Shown here: one piece after another, positions 12,996 through 25,844 of the stretch | Numbering within the stretch: position 1 is the stretch's first letter | How the letters are laid out: each line of letters opens with the position of its first letter | DNA from: Membranipora membranacea | Lineage: Eukaryota > Bryozoa > Gymnolaemata > Cheilostomatida > Membraniporidae | Assembly: GCA_914767715.1 (NCBI GenBank) | Contig: OU612069.1 | Coordinates: 4,774,001 to 4,838,000, forward strand | Direction of reading: 5' to 3' | DNA: 64,000 nt | The notes under the pieces: model-generated | Told to the model about the DNA's origin: nothing | What the model saw: the letters and a program-made list of their open reading frames with translations, nothing else | Databases searched by the model: none | Position numbers and translations under genes: made by a program

Positions 12996-13028
12996 CTGAT
13001 ATACTACAGTTGCAAGCATCTGACTCAC

Positions 13029-13169
13029 CTGTCTGGAAGGCTGGTCAAGGCACAGCTCCTCGCTTCTATTCTCTTCAATGATGAAATTTCCCCCAATCCT
13101 GCAGGTAATGTCTGTAGACCCTTATTACGACTAACATCTAACGACTCCAGTCCTTGCAGTGTGCAGATG
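13029..13169 (-). CDS. LRR exon A, internal exon encoding two leucine-rich repeats
   Basis: Seen: on the minus strand an AG acceptor (polypyrimidine-like stretch ending CCACAG, just above 13169) opens an uninterrupted 141-bp exon that ends CAG before a consensus GTGAGT donor (intron begins at 13028). The exon is phase 2-2, so it can be duplicated or skipped without breaking frame. It encodes 46 full residues: a first repeat with core LESLDVSRNKGLQTLP and a second with core LKRIEARSCALTSLP, about 23 residues each, matching the SHOC2/plant-intracellular-Ras-like LRR class (LxxLxLxxN...LPxxL). Known: such LRRs form curved protein-binding surfaces. Inferred: part of an LRR protein, possibly an immune-type receptor. 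No start, stop, signal peptide or other domain is visible nearby. The exon lies between two fragments of one degenerate LINE on the opposite strand. Two paralogous exons lie about 18.6 kb and 36.5 kb away. The open frame and intact splice sites argue against simple decay, but expression is unproven. Confidence 0.75.
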
Positions 13170-13354
13170 CTGTGGTGGATAAATTGCAGAATGTTAAAAT
13201 ACCATGCAATACTGCTTGTCAGTTGATGGAGCAAAGACAATTGAGCAACGCATTCTAACAATAGGAGAAAGTTTCAGTTTGATCAATTAACCATGTAAGT
13301 TGTAACTATCAGATATAGATGTTAGATGATTATATGTACTATGCATTTTTTAAT

Positions 13355-14045
13355 CCCATGTCAAAGAGATTAAATGAAACCTAACTCAATCATAGCAAAC
13401 ATTGAGAGAAAGCGTAAGTTTTTGAATGAAACCTTAGCTGCAGTCGTGTACACAAGGTAAATAAAACCAAAGATTGAATATAACCTTATTGCTCTACTTA
13501 ATATGTCTAAAAGAGTCCTAAGAGTCGATAGCAGATGTTTAAACATCATTAATCTAAATTATCTTAAATTTAGGCAAGGAAAAAGCATATCAATTTGATC
13601 ATAAAGCGGTACCATTATTTATACCTTTTAACCGTTTTCAAACTGACTTGAATTGGTCTCACTAGTGAACTTTGGTGCCAAATTATTTAATGACTTGCCT
13701 CTGACCATTAAGCTGTGCCCTGAGCTCGAATTATAAAAGTTAGACATCAAAATCCACTTTTTTGTGCAGAATTATTAAACTTTTCTACCTCATAATACTT
13801 GTATTTTTATTCTTCTTATTCTAAAGATTTCAACTGTAATCTCTATATTTTTTACGTTTTGGTTTTCCTAGTAGTTCAAACACACTTTCATTATTTATTC
13901 TTTTAAAAGAGATCCTTGGTACCCATGTTATGGACCATATTCCCTTGACTTATTAATACTACCAGAATGAATATGCAATATATATAAGTGATTATGTGAG
14001 CATTGTTTTAATTAAGGTTGTATACCTGTTGATTCATATTACTTT
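13355..14045 (+). pseudogene. LINE 3' fragment downstream of LRR exon A
   Basis: Seen: plus-strand remnant beginning with the segment shared with 12897-12950, continuing through FLNETLAAVVYTR-like and IEYNLIALLNMSKRVLRV-like frames, and ending with LFNDLPLTIKLCPEL followed by a K-D-K-I-H-F stretch near 13670-13770. This is the characteristic C-terminal FNxLPxxIK...FKxxLK motif of non-LTR retrotransposons. Multiple stops and frameshifts are present. The AT-rich tail (13780-14045) is shared with the 32.4-32.6 kb copy and partly with 50.5 and 59.8 kb. Confidence 0.7.
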
Positions 14046-15660
14046 TCACAGGTTTCAAGATTATATATCACAAAGCTAGAAGATATCCATAGATTGGTTC
14101 TCCCAAATGCCAATAATGCTGATATACCTATGGCATAAAATAATTAAATTAAAAATGGCAATCAGTTGCCAAAACTCTGGAAATTGGTATTGCATATCTT
14201 TTTCAGCATATCAGCAACACTCTGAATCATCAAAATCAAAAATATATTCTGCTGTGGCTGACCGGTGGCTTTATTTTTGTGTGCCTAATGCTGTTTGCTG
14301 ACAAAACACTAGGGTCTAGAAGTTTTGAAATATTACAACATAACGCAGTGGAATTGCTGTGTGTGCCCCTGAGCGATGTAAGATGGTTGAGATACAATGC
14401 TTGGATGCTGCTTGAATTTGCTACTCTGCGACAGGGATTTGCGAGATCTAGTTTCTATTATCAGTGCTAATAGTGTTGCTTGATGTGTAAATTTGATGTA
14501 AGGTTGTGATCTGGGCAAGATGCTGAAACTTGGTGGCCTGAACATAGAAGAGGCAAGCTCGTAAGACTTGACTAGTTATCTTATGGGTATTAAAAAATTT
14601 AGAGTGTATTGTGATCAGATTAACTCCCCTGTACTGAAATGACTTAGGTAAAATAATGAATAAATCTGCCAGACCATGTTTTACAATCCCAATTTTTCTC
14701 TGTCATGTGGAGGTTTCTAAAATCACTGGTTCTTCTATCATACCTAGGTACTCTTTATATTCTGCTTTCACAATTAAATGTGGGTTCCATTTTCATATTA
14801 CGAACAAAAATCTAAGTCGGCATTCAATACTCATAATCTGATATTATTTTAAGTGATGTCATGTTAGAAGACAAGACTACAGGTTCACATCAAATCTTCA
14901 GTGTGATATTAATATTGTATCACTGTATTGTGCTGAGTGTGAGGTCTCTATACAATTCAATGCTTTTCATTGTTTCAACCTTTGGTAAACAAAAGAATCT
15001 TTTATATGCTGTGTCTGATTCTTTTCAATAGAGGATAAATGTAGCACGTCAGCTTGAATCCAAAGTTTATATGAGAAAACTAAGAATAAATTTTAAGAAA
15101 TGCTGCATTAAATGAAGGGAAAATATGATAGAGTGACCCTAAATGATTCATCTATTGGTAACGTCACAGCGAGGTTACACGAAAAATTTGACGCGTCTAG
15201 CATTTGTAGAAGTGCATTTTAATTGATTCATCTGGTTAATAAAAGATAATTTTTTGCCAACATTCCATCATGTTTAATGAAATTCATCATTTTTCGCATT
15301 CATTTCATTAATTGAGTAGTGATTAAACCACCAAGTGTGGACAATAACTGTCAATCATTTTGTGATGGTTTCTGCATCAAATTGTAGAGGGAGATAAAGA
15401 AGGTACCATATAAGTCACTGGGAAGCAGAAATAAGATCAAGTTGATAACAAGATGCTGCTGTTTGTAAAGTAATTTTTGAAAATAGAAATTGGATCAAGT
15501 TGATTGAGTTATTTATGGACATGAAACCTGAATTGTTGACAGTAAGTAAATGATGATATAATTGCGTACTACACCTTCCAATGACGTTGCGTTGCCCTCA
15601 ATTGTGTGCCTCACTTCAGCTATATGTAGTGTCCCGTCTAGGTTTATAATTAAGTCTATT
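14046..15660. repeat. B2 block following LRR exon A
   Basis: No confident gene. It is very similar to 32641-34240 (about 97-99% by eye over 14.1-14.9 kb) and homologous to the right half of L blocks including the right inverted arm (15560-15650). The open frame at 14279-14470 (FEILQHNAVELLCVPL, VRWLRYNAWMLLEFATLRQG) is open here and at 32889-33080, but the arginine CGA is TGA in three L-block copies (7180, 22690, 57002), so it may be an old exon or chance. Confidence 0.65.
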
Positions 15661-17837
15661 GGTGCAATTGATTATGTTACAAATAATAATATAAGTTTGT
15701 TACCATATTTCAATTAAGGCCAAATAATCTAGTATTTACACTAAAATATACAGCCTATATCTTCTTCATAAAAGTGGCCACAGCTTTAGAGTGCCACGAT
15801 ACACAAATTAGTAATATTTTCTTCTAAACCTATCCGTGATAATTTATAATAATTTAGTTGGGGGACAAAAAGCCATGCTGCTAGATATTTTGTTATCACT
15901 CTCACATACCAATCTTCTGCAAATAAGTATAGGTGTACTCTTCATCTTTACCAGTACGGGATGCTCTAATTAAGTCATTTGCCTAGTAGGCCTGTTGAGA
16001 TTTTCAATCTCGGAATATTTTTCCATAAAGTAAGTGTTATTATTATAATTACCTAACTATGGATTTAATCACTTCATTTCATAAGAACAATACGGAATCT
16101 TCAAGTGGGAGATGTCGGATGGAAGTCAACAAAAGTATTTTGATATAGAGAAACATATTATAGTGATATGGCTTGGAGTGTTTTGAGCAATAGTAGGGCT
16201 TTTGGTTAGAAGATGTGTCTTTGCCCATTTAAGCCTGCATTACAAGACTAAAATCCATTTTTTACAGCACAATTGGAGCAATTTAATTAGTAAGAAGATA
16301 CTTCCTAATTTAGCGATATGTTGGTGTAGACTTGTGAAACAGATAGTGGTGTGAACTTGATCAGTGCTGCCAAAAAAAAAATTTCCTATGATATTCATCG
16401 TATATATGTAGCAAATTGGTACATATTGAATTTAATTCTTTTCAATAACTTGGACTATGAGCCTGTCTGCTAACATGTCTGACAAGCAACAAAACATATA
16501 AGGTGATAACAACAGTAATTATTTTGTCTTTTTGTAATGTGATGTAATGTGATGTAATCATTTTATCTTTTTTATTTTTTTTAAATACTCTTGAGAGAGA
16601 AACTGCTTTAGTTCATAAAATAAAGAAAGTGTAGCGGCACATCTGGCAGTTCAATGATTCGATGAAAAATCAAAATGTGTTGATACCTTTAGTCGGTGTT
16701 GATTTTTATTTTAAAGCACTCACCACCAGGTAAGTGGCTGACAGGATACCTGACCGTCAGCCTGTGTCCATGCAAACACAGTTGGGGGGGGGGGGACAAC
16801 CTGTACTGGACCGGTATAGACGGAAGGGCAACTTGTTTTATTGGACAGACCAATTTTGCTGAACAGGCATGAGCGGATAGTCAAAACGGAATGCCAAACT
16901 TCTTCAGCTTGATCCGAAGCCTTTACCGACTGGCCCCTAGTGAAATTACATTGTTGCTAGCATGGTGCCTAGTTGACATTATGCTGAGAACAGCTTAAAT
17001 TCAGAGATTGTATGTGCCAGTTAGACGTCTTCATCCATAAGAAGAGATGTTGGAGCCTGTGTAAAATTGCACAGGATAGTGAATGATGACAGGAGCACAT
17101 CTGAAAGCAAAAAAATCCCTCCTGGTGAGGAAGCCCTAACCTGAGCAACCCTGATTATCACAATAGACAACATTTTAAATGACTTAGATTTAGATATGTT
17201 TATAATCTTAGCAATCTTAGAAGTTGTGCCCATTTCATATTTTCTTAAAAGTTAGTAATTGATAGATCATTGAACTGAGGCAGTTCTTGACATTTGACGG
17301 GACAACCTGTACTGAAAAGGCATAAGCAGATGAAAAACTTGTTTTAATGGACAGACAGTTTTAGCTGGACGGATATACCAAATTGAATGGCCAATATTTT
17401 TTTCAGCTCAATGACCTCCTCCCACTTGCTCTAAATTAAATGACATTGGCGGCAAAGCAATTTTGGACTGATCATTTTAACAATTCACCCGGGAAAGAGG
17501 TATATGTTGGGTATACCATGAATTGGCTACATTTTTATAGAAATATAGGGGCAACAACAAATAACATAGTATACCACCTGTATTATTGAACCTTATCGGA
17601 ACAGACCTAAATAGACCTAGATGAACATGCATGCAATGGCTGGTTTATGCCACAAAGTAAATATTAAAAAACCGCTCAATTCATCCTCTTAATAACTAAT
17701 ATGGCACTTATATGTACTTCGTGTGACTCGCCTATTAAGACAATAATAGGGGAATGAGTGACAAAACAGCAAACTGATCAGTTTAAACATTGCTCCATCT
17801 CTAGCTCACATTTTGTGAGACTCACTTCTTTTTGCAA
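15661..17837. repeat. A monomer joined to partial H, then I and J
   Basis: No gene seen. A block at 16.65-17.05 kb, junction near 17060 into H (GCACAGGATAGTGAATGATG), then a second junction near 17285 into I (TTTGACGGGACAACCTGTAC), then J near 17605. It shows that the monomers recombine at internal points. Confidence 0.7.
16784..16795. repeat. Poly-G tract of A block
   Basis: Twelve G between ACACAGTT and ACAACCTGT. The same place has 6 G near 9460, 6 near 35310, 11 at 38372-38382 and 5 near 45030, so it is length-variable. Confidence 0.9.
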
Positions 17838-18307
17838 TCACTGTTTAGGGAGCCCTAATCTGAGCAACCCTGATTGTCACAATGATCAACATTGAAAATG
17901 AATTATGGTGATCTATTGATAATATTAGTAAAATTAGTAATTGAAAGATCATTGAACTGAGGAAATTCAAAGTTTGATAGGCCAAATAATCATTTAATCA
18001 GAAGCATTTCGCTCTATTTTTCAGTAACCAAGTTCTCTTATTCAATGGTAATCGGCTATATTGAGTTATTTTTACAGGATATTACATCCTTGGCATCGTA
18101 ACTTTTATCATAATTTTACTTGATCGAGTTGAAAGTCTCAGATGATCACTATCAAAAAATTTGTCTTATTGACTTACTGTACAAACTATTTTTATTTTAA
18201 ATTGGTAATGAGTGGATTTATTATCACATGAGGTGATGAGGACCAATTAATTTGCTAAATATAGTCTCATCATACTGCATTTTTGTTCTCTTCGATTTTC
18301 CTGCTAA

Positions 18308-18543
18308 TAATGAAAAATAGATATAATTAATCAAAATAATATTATGCCTTATTGATAACTTCCCTCATACTAGGAAAGGTTGCTCCAACACAATAAACTG
18401 ATAATCATAAAAACGAAAATTTAAATAATAATAAAAATGATATAAATATTTTTATTATGTACACGTATCTTATTGGATTAGTAAGTATTGCCCCTCATGT
18501 TCATGGAAGAAGACAGCTCAATAGAGCGATCAAGATGGAAGGT
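18308..18543. mobile_element. Unclassified insertion, about 236 bp
   Basis: Seen by comparison: the sister repeat at 3580-3605 reads CTTGCTAATTGATTCAATAT, whereas here about 236 bp separate GCTAAT from TGATATAATAT. The left half is A/T rich (AATAATAAAAATG, TATTTTTATTATG) and the right half has normal composition. No clear terminal inverted repeat or coding motif; class unknown. Confidence 0.5.
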
Positions 18544-18891
18544 CATTGATATAATATCTGATAGTTATTTTGTATCAAGTTTGCCCTGTATACTGAACAA
18601 AGTTCGAAAAAGTTACTGTCCAGTAGATTTAGGATAGGCTTGATGTATTCCATCCCATAGAAAGCTAAGTAAAGTAGATATTTCATGTCAGCTTGGAAAA
18701 GCTCCATTGGGGTATGTACTGAAATGCCGATAAACTGCAAACCCAACATTAGGAGCATAGAGCACCATTGAAAAGTGCTGCTTTACACTCTCAAGGATAT
18801 GCTATATTATTTATAGATCAGTTTTAGAGAATTGACATCGGTTTTGTAATATTTCAGATAGTTTAAGTGACACATAATATTATATCATTCA

Positions 18892-19316
18892 TTACACAAT
18901 CCATTACACGAATCCATTACAACTCCTACCTCTTCCTAAGCTTGTTTGTTATTTCGCTTCACTTTTTGCGCATAAGATAAACAATTTTTTAACACCTCCA
19001 TTTATATATAGAGGATTTAAAAACACTACCAAGTTCAATTTTCATGATAAACATTTACTTTTATATCATACAGACAATCTAAGATACAAAGTTTCTGCTA
19101 CATAAAATTCTTTACCCTTACATTTGAGATCTAAAGAGAAGTTCAGTTCATTCAAAACTTTACTTTTCAACCATATATTATCGACTTGACCAAAATCATT
19201 GATGATATTATTTCCCTTCTGTTTCTCTTTTTTTTGTTTTAAAAAAAATTGTTTTCTGGCACTGAGTGCAAAACATTTCGAATGAGATGACTTTGGATGC
19301 CAATAAAAAGTATATA
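18892..19316 (+). mobile_element. 5'-truncated CR1/L2-like LINE end with TA-repeat tail
   Basis: Seen: an insertion relative to the sister repeat at 3935-3940 (ATTATATCAT joined to ACCTAATTT there). In the plus strand it reads through CYFASLFAHKINNFL, then RYKVSAT, a stop, NSLPLHLRSKEKFSSFKTLL: the standard C-terminus of CR1/L2 LINEs (WNSLPxxLR...FKxxL) with the tryptophan codon lost. A 3' UTR and the tail AAAAAGTATATATA follow. A shorter copy with the same 3' end is at 57575-57720, as expected of 5' truncation in target-primed reverse transcription. It is a different family from the LINE flanking the LRR exons. Confidence 0.7.
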
Positions 19317-20614
19317 TACCTAATTTAAATTCGGTAAATGGCAATTCAAATCTGTATGCAGCATTATTTTGAAGAGTATTTAGAAATCATATCATTTGCT
19401 GGTGTCTTGCTGACCATTGTTCCAGTATGTTGTTATACATTCCCAAAACACTATTTCCAAGGAGGTATCGAAACATTGCGGCAGCAGAAATCATATCCCA
19501 TTACACTCATGCTATTGGTTGAGAAGACAATCCAATGCTCTCATATTATTGGAATGAGAAATGTCACCATTTTGATGAGAGAAAGCACTGAACGTTGTGA
19601 CAGTTTTATGAAAAAAGCATTACCACAATGCATCTCATTTTGAACATTATCGGTGGCTATGAGGTGGTTGTCACAGCATTATAAAACAAACTTCATGAGA
19701 TGATCATAAAATAATGCTGTAGTGATTGAAGAACTGTGATGCTATAACATTTTTAAAAATGAATACTTTTTGATAGCATGATCATAACATCATTAAAGTG
19801 CTAATTATAAGCTGCTTTTTTGCAAGTAACAGTGATGTATCCTGTCAATAATAATGTTTGACTAATACTTAGAACCAAGGATTCTGCCATAACTGACACT
19901 GAACATTGTGAATACCATTCTGTATCCTATTAGACCATAACCCAATCCCATCATTTACACACCATGTAATACTTGGTAAATTTGTATGCAAAACGTTGTT
20001 ACAATGTTCACCGTTTGCTGGGTTTTTGACCTTCATTTGTAACAAGAAGTCAAACAGTTTTTATGTTATGGAATAAAGGGATCACAAAAATTCCCAGGGA
20101 TCAATACATTATTAGCATTTATAAACTTGGATTGTTAGCTTTGTTATAGGTAAACTATAAAGAATAATCCCTTTTCTTTTATATCTACTGGTAGGAACAT
20201 ATAACAATTGTCTAAAACAAACTGCTCACATGGGTTTGTAAATAAAAGGCAATATCAACTTGTCTAGCATACTCTGCAAGTCCTCATCGAAAAGGTAATA
20301 AAACTGCCAACACAGGTCTCCAAAGTTTAAATCCACAGTTCTGCTTTTAAATTTTATCAATCGCAGTCACGTAGATATGTTGGTAGTTGGTTGTTTGACT
20401 GATCTAAATACAACAGCTTTATTTTCAGTTTTAACGCTTTGTATATTTGGTATTTATTGCAGGTCATTGCCATCATCTTAAGGGCAAATCCTCCTCCTGT
20501 ACCATTTGAATATTTACAAACATATTCAACTGTCAACAAATAGTCCATTGAAATAATGAAAGTGAAAGATTTGAAAGAGTTCAACAGATTTGCCACCTCT
20601 ATAAATGGGCTGCA

Positions 20615-23600
20615 ATCATAGACTTGACTATAAACCTAGAAACTATATCGATATTGAGGCACTGAGGGACTTAATTGTGGGCAACGTCAGGTCATTGGAA
20701 GGTGTATAAGCAATGATGCTATCATTGATTTTCTGTCCACAATCCAGGTTTTTTGTTCAAAACTCGATCAATTTTGATCGGATTTTGAGTTCGAAAATCA
20801 CAATAGATTAAGCAGCTTATCTCATTTACGATTTGGAACTCAGTGACTTATATATATTTTGTAGTCCAATAGCTGTAGGAATCATCATCTCCTTATTTGT
20901 ATAAATATTTAAACTAGAGTTGTTACCCCACAAATTTGATATACATATAAAAAGTCTTTTGTTCTGCTAAACAAAATCCACAAAAAATTTAGAAGAATAG
21001 AAACAAAAGACAGTGGATATTCTAGCTTGTATCAACTGATGTGTCTTTTGATTGAAAGCCCAGCAGTTTTGATTTCGAAACCCTATACTAGAATTAAATG
21101 TAAATGCTAATTTCATGTATTCAATTTTGCCCTCAAATCGATTCCACACCGAGATATGGAAACAAAGTGATTTTGATTTAGAATTTCAATGGGCAAAATA
21201 TGTTGCTAAACTGAACTAATAGTAAGCAAAAGTAATGAATAAAAATTCATGCAGTTGCAGTGAATTTTTTTTCAATTGTAACTTTAATAACATCCGAAAA
21301 TTAACAAGTGTTATTATTAATCCACACAATTAAATTTCATTTTGATTCTGCAAGGGTTTGGTAGCTTTGGTAGCATTGTATGATATTTTTAAATATGCCT
21401 ATCGTACACCATGCTCACTGAGCTAGAACTTTATCGACAGAGGACTTAGGAATAGGAGGTATAAAGTTTCCTTAGCAAAATTTTTTGAATTGATGATAAT
21501 CCAGAGTGGCAGCATTTCACTCAGGATGGTAGCATTAGAGCTGCGACAATTTAGTATCCAACAGTTTCCTCTATTCTTTTTTCTCTATGATACTTTTGAA
21601 TTTTTCGCCACAAGCTGGTATTGCTGGTATGTCGGGTAGATTCAGTAGTGAATTTGCCATAAGGGCTAGGGGACTTGACCCTACCAATTTTCAGTGTGTC
21701 AATTTTGAAAAACCTCTTGTTTTTAATTACCAGGTGCCCAGAGGGCCTCATTGTGAGATTAGTTGGAATTATGAATGGATTACGCTAGTTTACTTGGTGC
21801 AATAGCCAATTACCAGGATTTTCCCCATTGACTGCCCGTAACAGACGATATCATCATGATATTCCTGTGACGTAGAAAAGATGTCTTTTATATGTTCGTG
21901 CCTACAATCTGAGCAAATAACTATAGCCAACGTCGCTAGGCACTAATTTTCTTCATCCTTGATTTGGGTACACCAATCTAAACATATTTACAATTAAGAC
22001 CAATAAAACGATGGTCTTTTATAAAAGACTCAGGAAATCAAATTTGAGTCCATAATTGCAAACAATTTGATATGGTCTTCTACTATGTAGCTAATCTGCA
22101 GGAGTGAACTCTCACTGTAGGAGCCATTGAATATTCTCAGAGTTGACAATAACAGGATAATCCCATTTATCGAATCCACCATGCACAGACCATTTATAAG
22201 AGATTTTATAAAGGAACATTACACAGAACAATTTTAAATGTGTAAATACCTAGAGATAACAATCAGCCATCACTCTATTGTTTCTTGGGGGATTAGGCAT
22301 CACATCCATTGTAAATTCAATTTAAATGAAATTATTCTATGGAGACAGAAGTCACCTATACTTGTTTAGGTGAACAAACTCAGAGTAGTTCTCACAAGAT
22401 GATGTCTCAATAACAAACCCAGGTGAAATCACCAAGCAGGTTTTATGGTTATGGTTAATCACATTGGGCCTGTTTGAAAACTGGCAATACACAGTATACA
22501 AAACATGTAAAATATTTGTATTTAAGTGTTAACAGCTGAGAAGAAATGTGTTTCCTGATCTGACAAAACACTTGAGTCTAGAAGTTTTGAAATGTTATAA
22601 CAGAACGCAGTGGAATTGCTGTGTGTGCCCCTGTGCGATGTGAGATGGTTGAGATACAATGCTTGGATGCTGCTTGAATTTGCTACTCTGTGACAGGAAT
22701 TGCGAGATATAGTTTCTGTTATCAGTGCTTATAGTGTTGCTTGATGTGTAAATTTGCTGTAAATTTATGATCTGGGGAAGATACTGAAACTTGGTGGCCT
22801 GAAGTTAGAAGAGGGATTCTCATGAGACTTGACAAGTTATCTTATAGGTATTAAAAAATTAAGAGTGTACTGTGATCACATTAACCCCCTTAATGTGTAC
22901 TGAAATGACTTAGGTAAAATAATATATAAATCTGTCGGTCCCTGATTTAGAATCCCAATATTTCTCTGTCATGTGGAGGTTTCTAAGATTACTGGTTCTT
23001 CTATCATACCTAGTTACTTTTTGTATTCTGCTTTCACAATTAAATTTGGGTTCCATTTTCATATTAGGAACAATCATCTAAGTCAGCATTCAACACTCAT
23101 AATCTGATATTATTTTAAGTGATGCCATGTTAGAAGACAAGACTACAGGTTCACATCAAATCTTCATTGTGATATTAATATTGTATCATTGTATTGTGCT
23201 GAGTGTGAGGCTTCTACACGATTCAATGCTTTTCATTGTTTAAACTTTTGGAAAACAAAAGAATCCTTTGTATGCTGTTCCTGATTCTTTCCAATAGAGG
23301 ATAAATGTAGCATGTCAGCTTGCATCCAAAGTTTATATGAGAAAATTGAGAATAAATTTTAAGAAATGCTGCATTAAATGAAGGGAAAATACGATAGAGT
23401 GACCCTATATGATCCATCTATTGGCAACATCACAACAAGGTCACACAAAAAATTTGACACTTCCAGCATTTGTAGAAGTGCCTTTTAATTAAGTCATCTG
23501 GTTAAAAAAAGTTAATTTTTTGCCAACATTTCATCATGTTTTATGAAATTCATGATTTTTTGCATTCATCTCGTCGATTAAATAGTAATTAAACCACCAA

Positions 23601-23910
23601 GCCTTCAATCATTTTGTGATGCTTTCTGCACCGATTTAAAAAAATGTAGGGGGAGATAAAGAGGAAACCATATAATAATCACTGAGAAGAAAAAATAACA
23701 TCGAGTTAATAACAATATGCAGCTGTTTGTAAAGCAAATTGAAACTCGAAATCCGATAAATATTGATTGAGTTATGAACATAAAACCTGAATTGTTGACA
23801 GTAAATCAATGATAATATCATTGCTTACTACACCTTCCAATGACGTTGCCCAAAATTGAGTGCCTCACTTCAGCTATATGTAGTGTCCTGCCCTGTTTAT
23901 AATTAAGTAT
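20615..23910. repeat. L block, copy 2, bounded by diverged inverted repeats
   Basis: Left arm about 20625-20850, right arm about 23665-23905, interior homologous to 5.5-8.1 kb. The right arm here is the longest and shows that the inverted similarity includes a CTCAGTGA(C/T)TTAT segment absent from copy 1's right arm. Confidence 0.6.
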
Positions 23911-25190
23911 ATGGGTGCAATTGATTATGTTACATAAATTCATAAAAATTTGTTTTCATATTTCAATTAAGGTGCAATAATCTAGTATTTACCCTAAAAT
24001 ATATAGCCTATATCTTGCTCATAAAATTGGTCACAGCTTTAGAGTGTCACAATACACAAATTAGTAATATATACTTCCAAACTTATCGGTGATAATTTAT
24101 CATCATTTAATTGAGGGACAAAAATTCATGCTGCTAGATATTTGGTTATCACTCGCACATACAAATCTTCTGCAAATAAGTGCAGGTATACTCTTAATCT
24201 TTACTATTAGGGGATGATCTAATGAATTCATTTGCCGAGCATTCAAGTAGGCCTTTTGAGATTTTCAATCTCAGAATATTTTTCCATAAGGTAATTGTTA
24301 TTATTAAAATTACCTAACTATTGATTTAATTACTTCTTTTTATAAGAATAATACGGAATCTTCAAGTGGGAGATGTGGGATGGAAGTCAACAAAAGTAAT
24401 TTGATATAGAAAAACATATTATTGTGATATGGATATTAGAGTATTTTGAGCAATAGTAGGGCTTTCGGTTAGAAGATGTGTCTTTGCCCATTTAAGCCTG
24501 CATTAAAAGAGTAAAATCCATTTTTTACAGCACAAATGAAGCAATTGAATATGTATGAAGATAATTCCTAATTTAGCGATATGTTGGTGTAGACTTGTGC
24601 AACAGATAGTGGTGTGAACTTGATCAGTGCTGCCAAAAAAATGAATTTACTATGGTATTCATGAGCCTGTCTGCCAACATGTCCGACAAACGACAAAACC
24701 GATAAGGTGGAAGCAACAGTAATTATTTTGTCTTTCTGTCCTGTGACAGTAATTAGTTTCTCTTTCTCTTTTTGTTTTTTGTAAATACTATTGAGAGAGA
24801 AACTGCTTTAATTCATAAAATTAAGAAAATGTAGCGGCACTTCTGGCAGTTCAATGATTCAATGAAAAATCAAGCTGTGTTGATACCTTTAGTTGGCGTT
24901 GATTTTTATTTTTAAGCACTAACCACCAGGTAAGTGGCTGAAAGGATACCCAACCGTCAGCCTGTGTCCTGTGTCCTGTGTCCTGTGTCCTGTGTCCTGT
25001 GTCCTGTGTCTTGGTATAGACGGAAGGGCCATTTGTTTTAATGGACAGACCAATTTTGCTGAACAGGTTTGGGCGGATAGTCAAAACTGATCTGATCCGA
25101 AGCCTTTACCAACTGGCCCCTAGTGAAATTAAATTGTTGCTAGCATGGTGCCTAGTTGACATTATGCTGAGAACAGCTTAAACTAATCAT
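23911..25190. repeat. A monomer, copy 3
   Basis: No gene seen. It contains the CCTGTGT minisatellite. It ends after ATGCTGAGAACAGCTTAAAC, where the single-copy segment begins; box J and block K are missing. Confidence 0.7.
24961..25010. repeat. Minisatellite, 7-bp unit CCTGTGT repeated seven times
   Basis: Seen directly: seven perfect copies of CCTGTGT in block A. Sister A blocks have one CCTGTGTCCATG followed by a G-run at this place, so this is a local slippage expansion that replaced the G-run segment. Confidence 0.95.
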
Positions 25191-25844
25191 AATCAAATCA
25201 AAGTGCACATATCTCTAGACTGCATTGAGTTTAGACTGTGAAAGTCCCCCAAATGAATCAAGCCCTAGGTTCACTATTTGTTCGACCTTATATTTCTCAT
25301 GACTAGCACCGCTTTCCCTCCAAAAATCAATGGATGGTCTGCTTTTATAACCATTGTCCTTACTTTGCTGTCAACACACACTTATGCCCTTGAGCTTGTA
25401 CCGTGTAATGGTAATCTGAGTTGGTTTATGATTTTTCGTCAAATATGGGAGTGTGAAGTAATTTTGTATCAGAATGATACAATTTCTACCCCGCCAAATA
25501 GCCTGAATCTTATTATATTGCATACCTACATACATTCATGAGTGGGCATCTATGTAAAATTTATGTTGCATGGTGTGTTTAAATGTCTGAGGTAATATAG
25601 ACAGCTTGTCCTATCTTGTGTAAGGGATATAGTATTGAACAATAGCAGGTTGAAACAAATAGAAGTGACAATTGTCACCACCTAGCGTTTTTTATCTAAT
25701 ATTTGATACAGCCCTATACATAATAACTATCAATTGATTGGATTCTATAGCATCTTTGGACGTTAACTATTCCTTGTTAGCCGTGGACAACATTTGAAGT
25801 GGTGGTAGCTTAGGAGAACAAATCTAGATGAATTTGGCGATGTC

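Larger units (their letters stand above)
17838..20614. repeat. M block, copy 2, with two insertions
   Basis: Aligns with 3126-5234. Interrupted by the unclassified insert 18308-18543 and the LINE end 18892-19316. The frame at 19338-19643 (101 codons) is the sister of 4040-4276; no motif recognised. Confidence 0.7.

Noticed and set aside
13170-13261. Upstream extension of the LRR open frame to a methionine at 13261.
   Set aside because: The residues before 13169 are not LRR-like and differ between copies, while a conserved AG acceptor sits exactly where similarity to the LRR consensus begins; the extension is read-through into intron.
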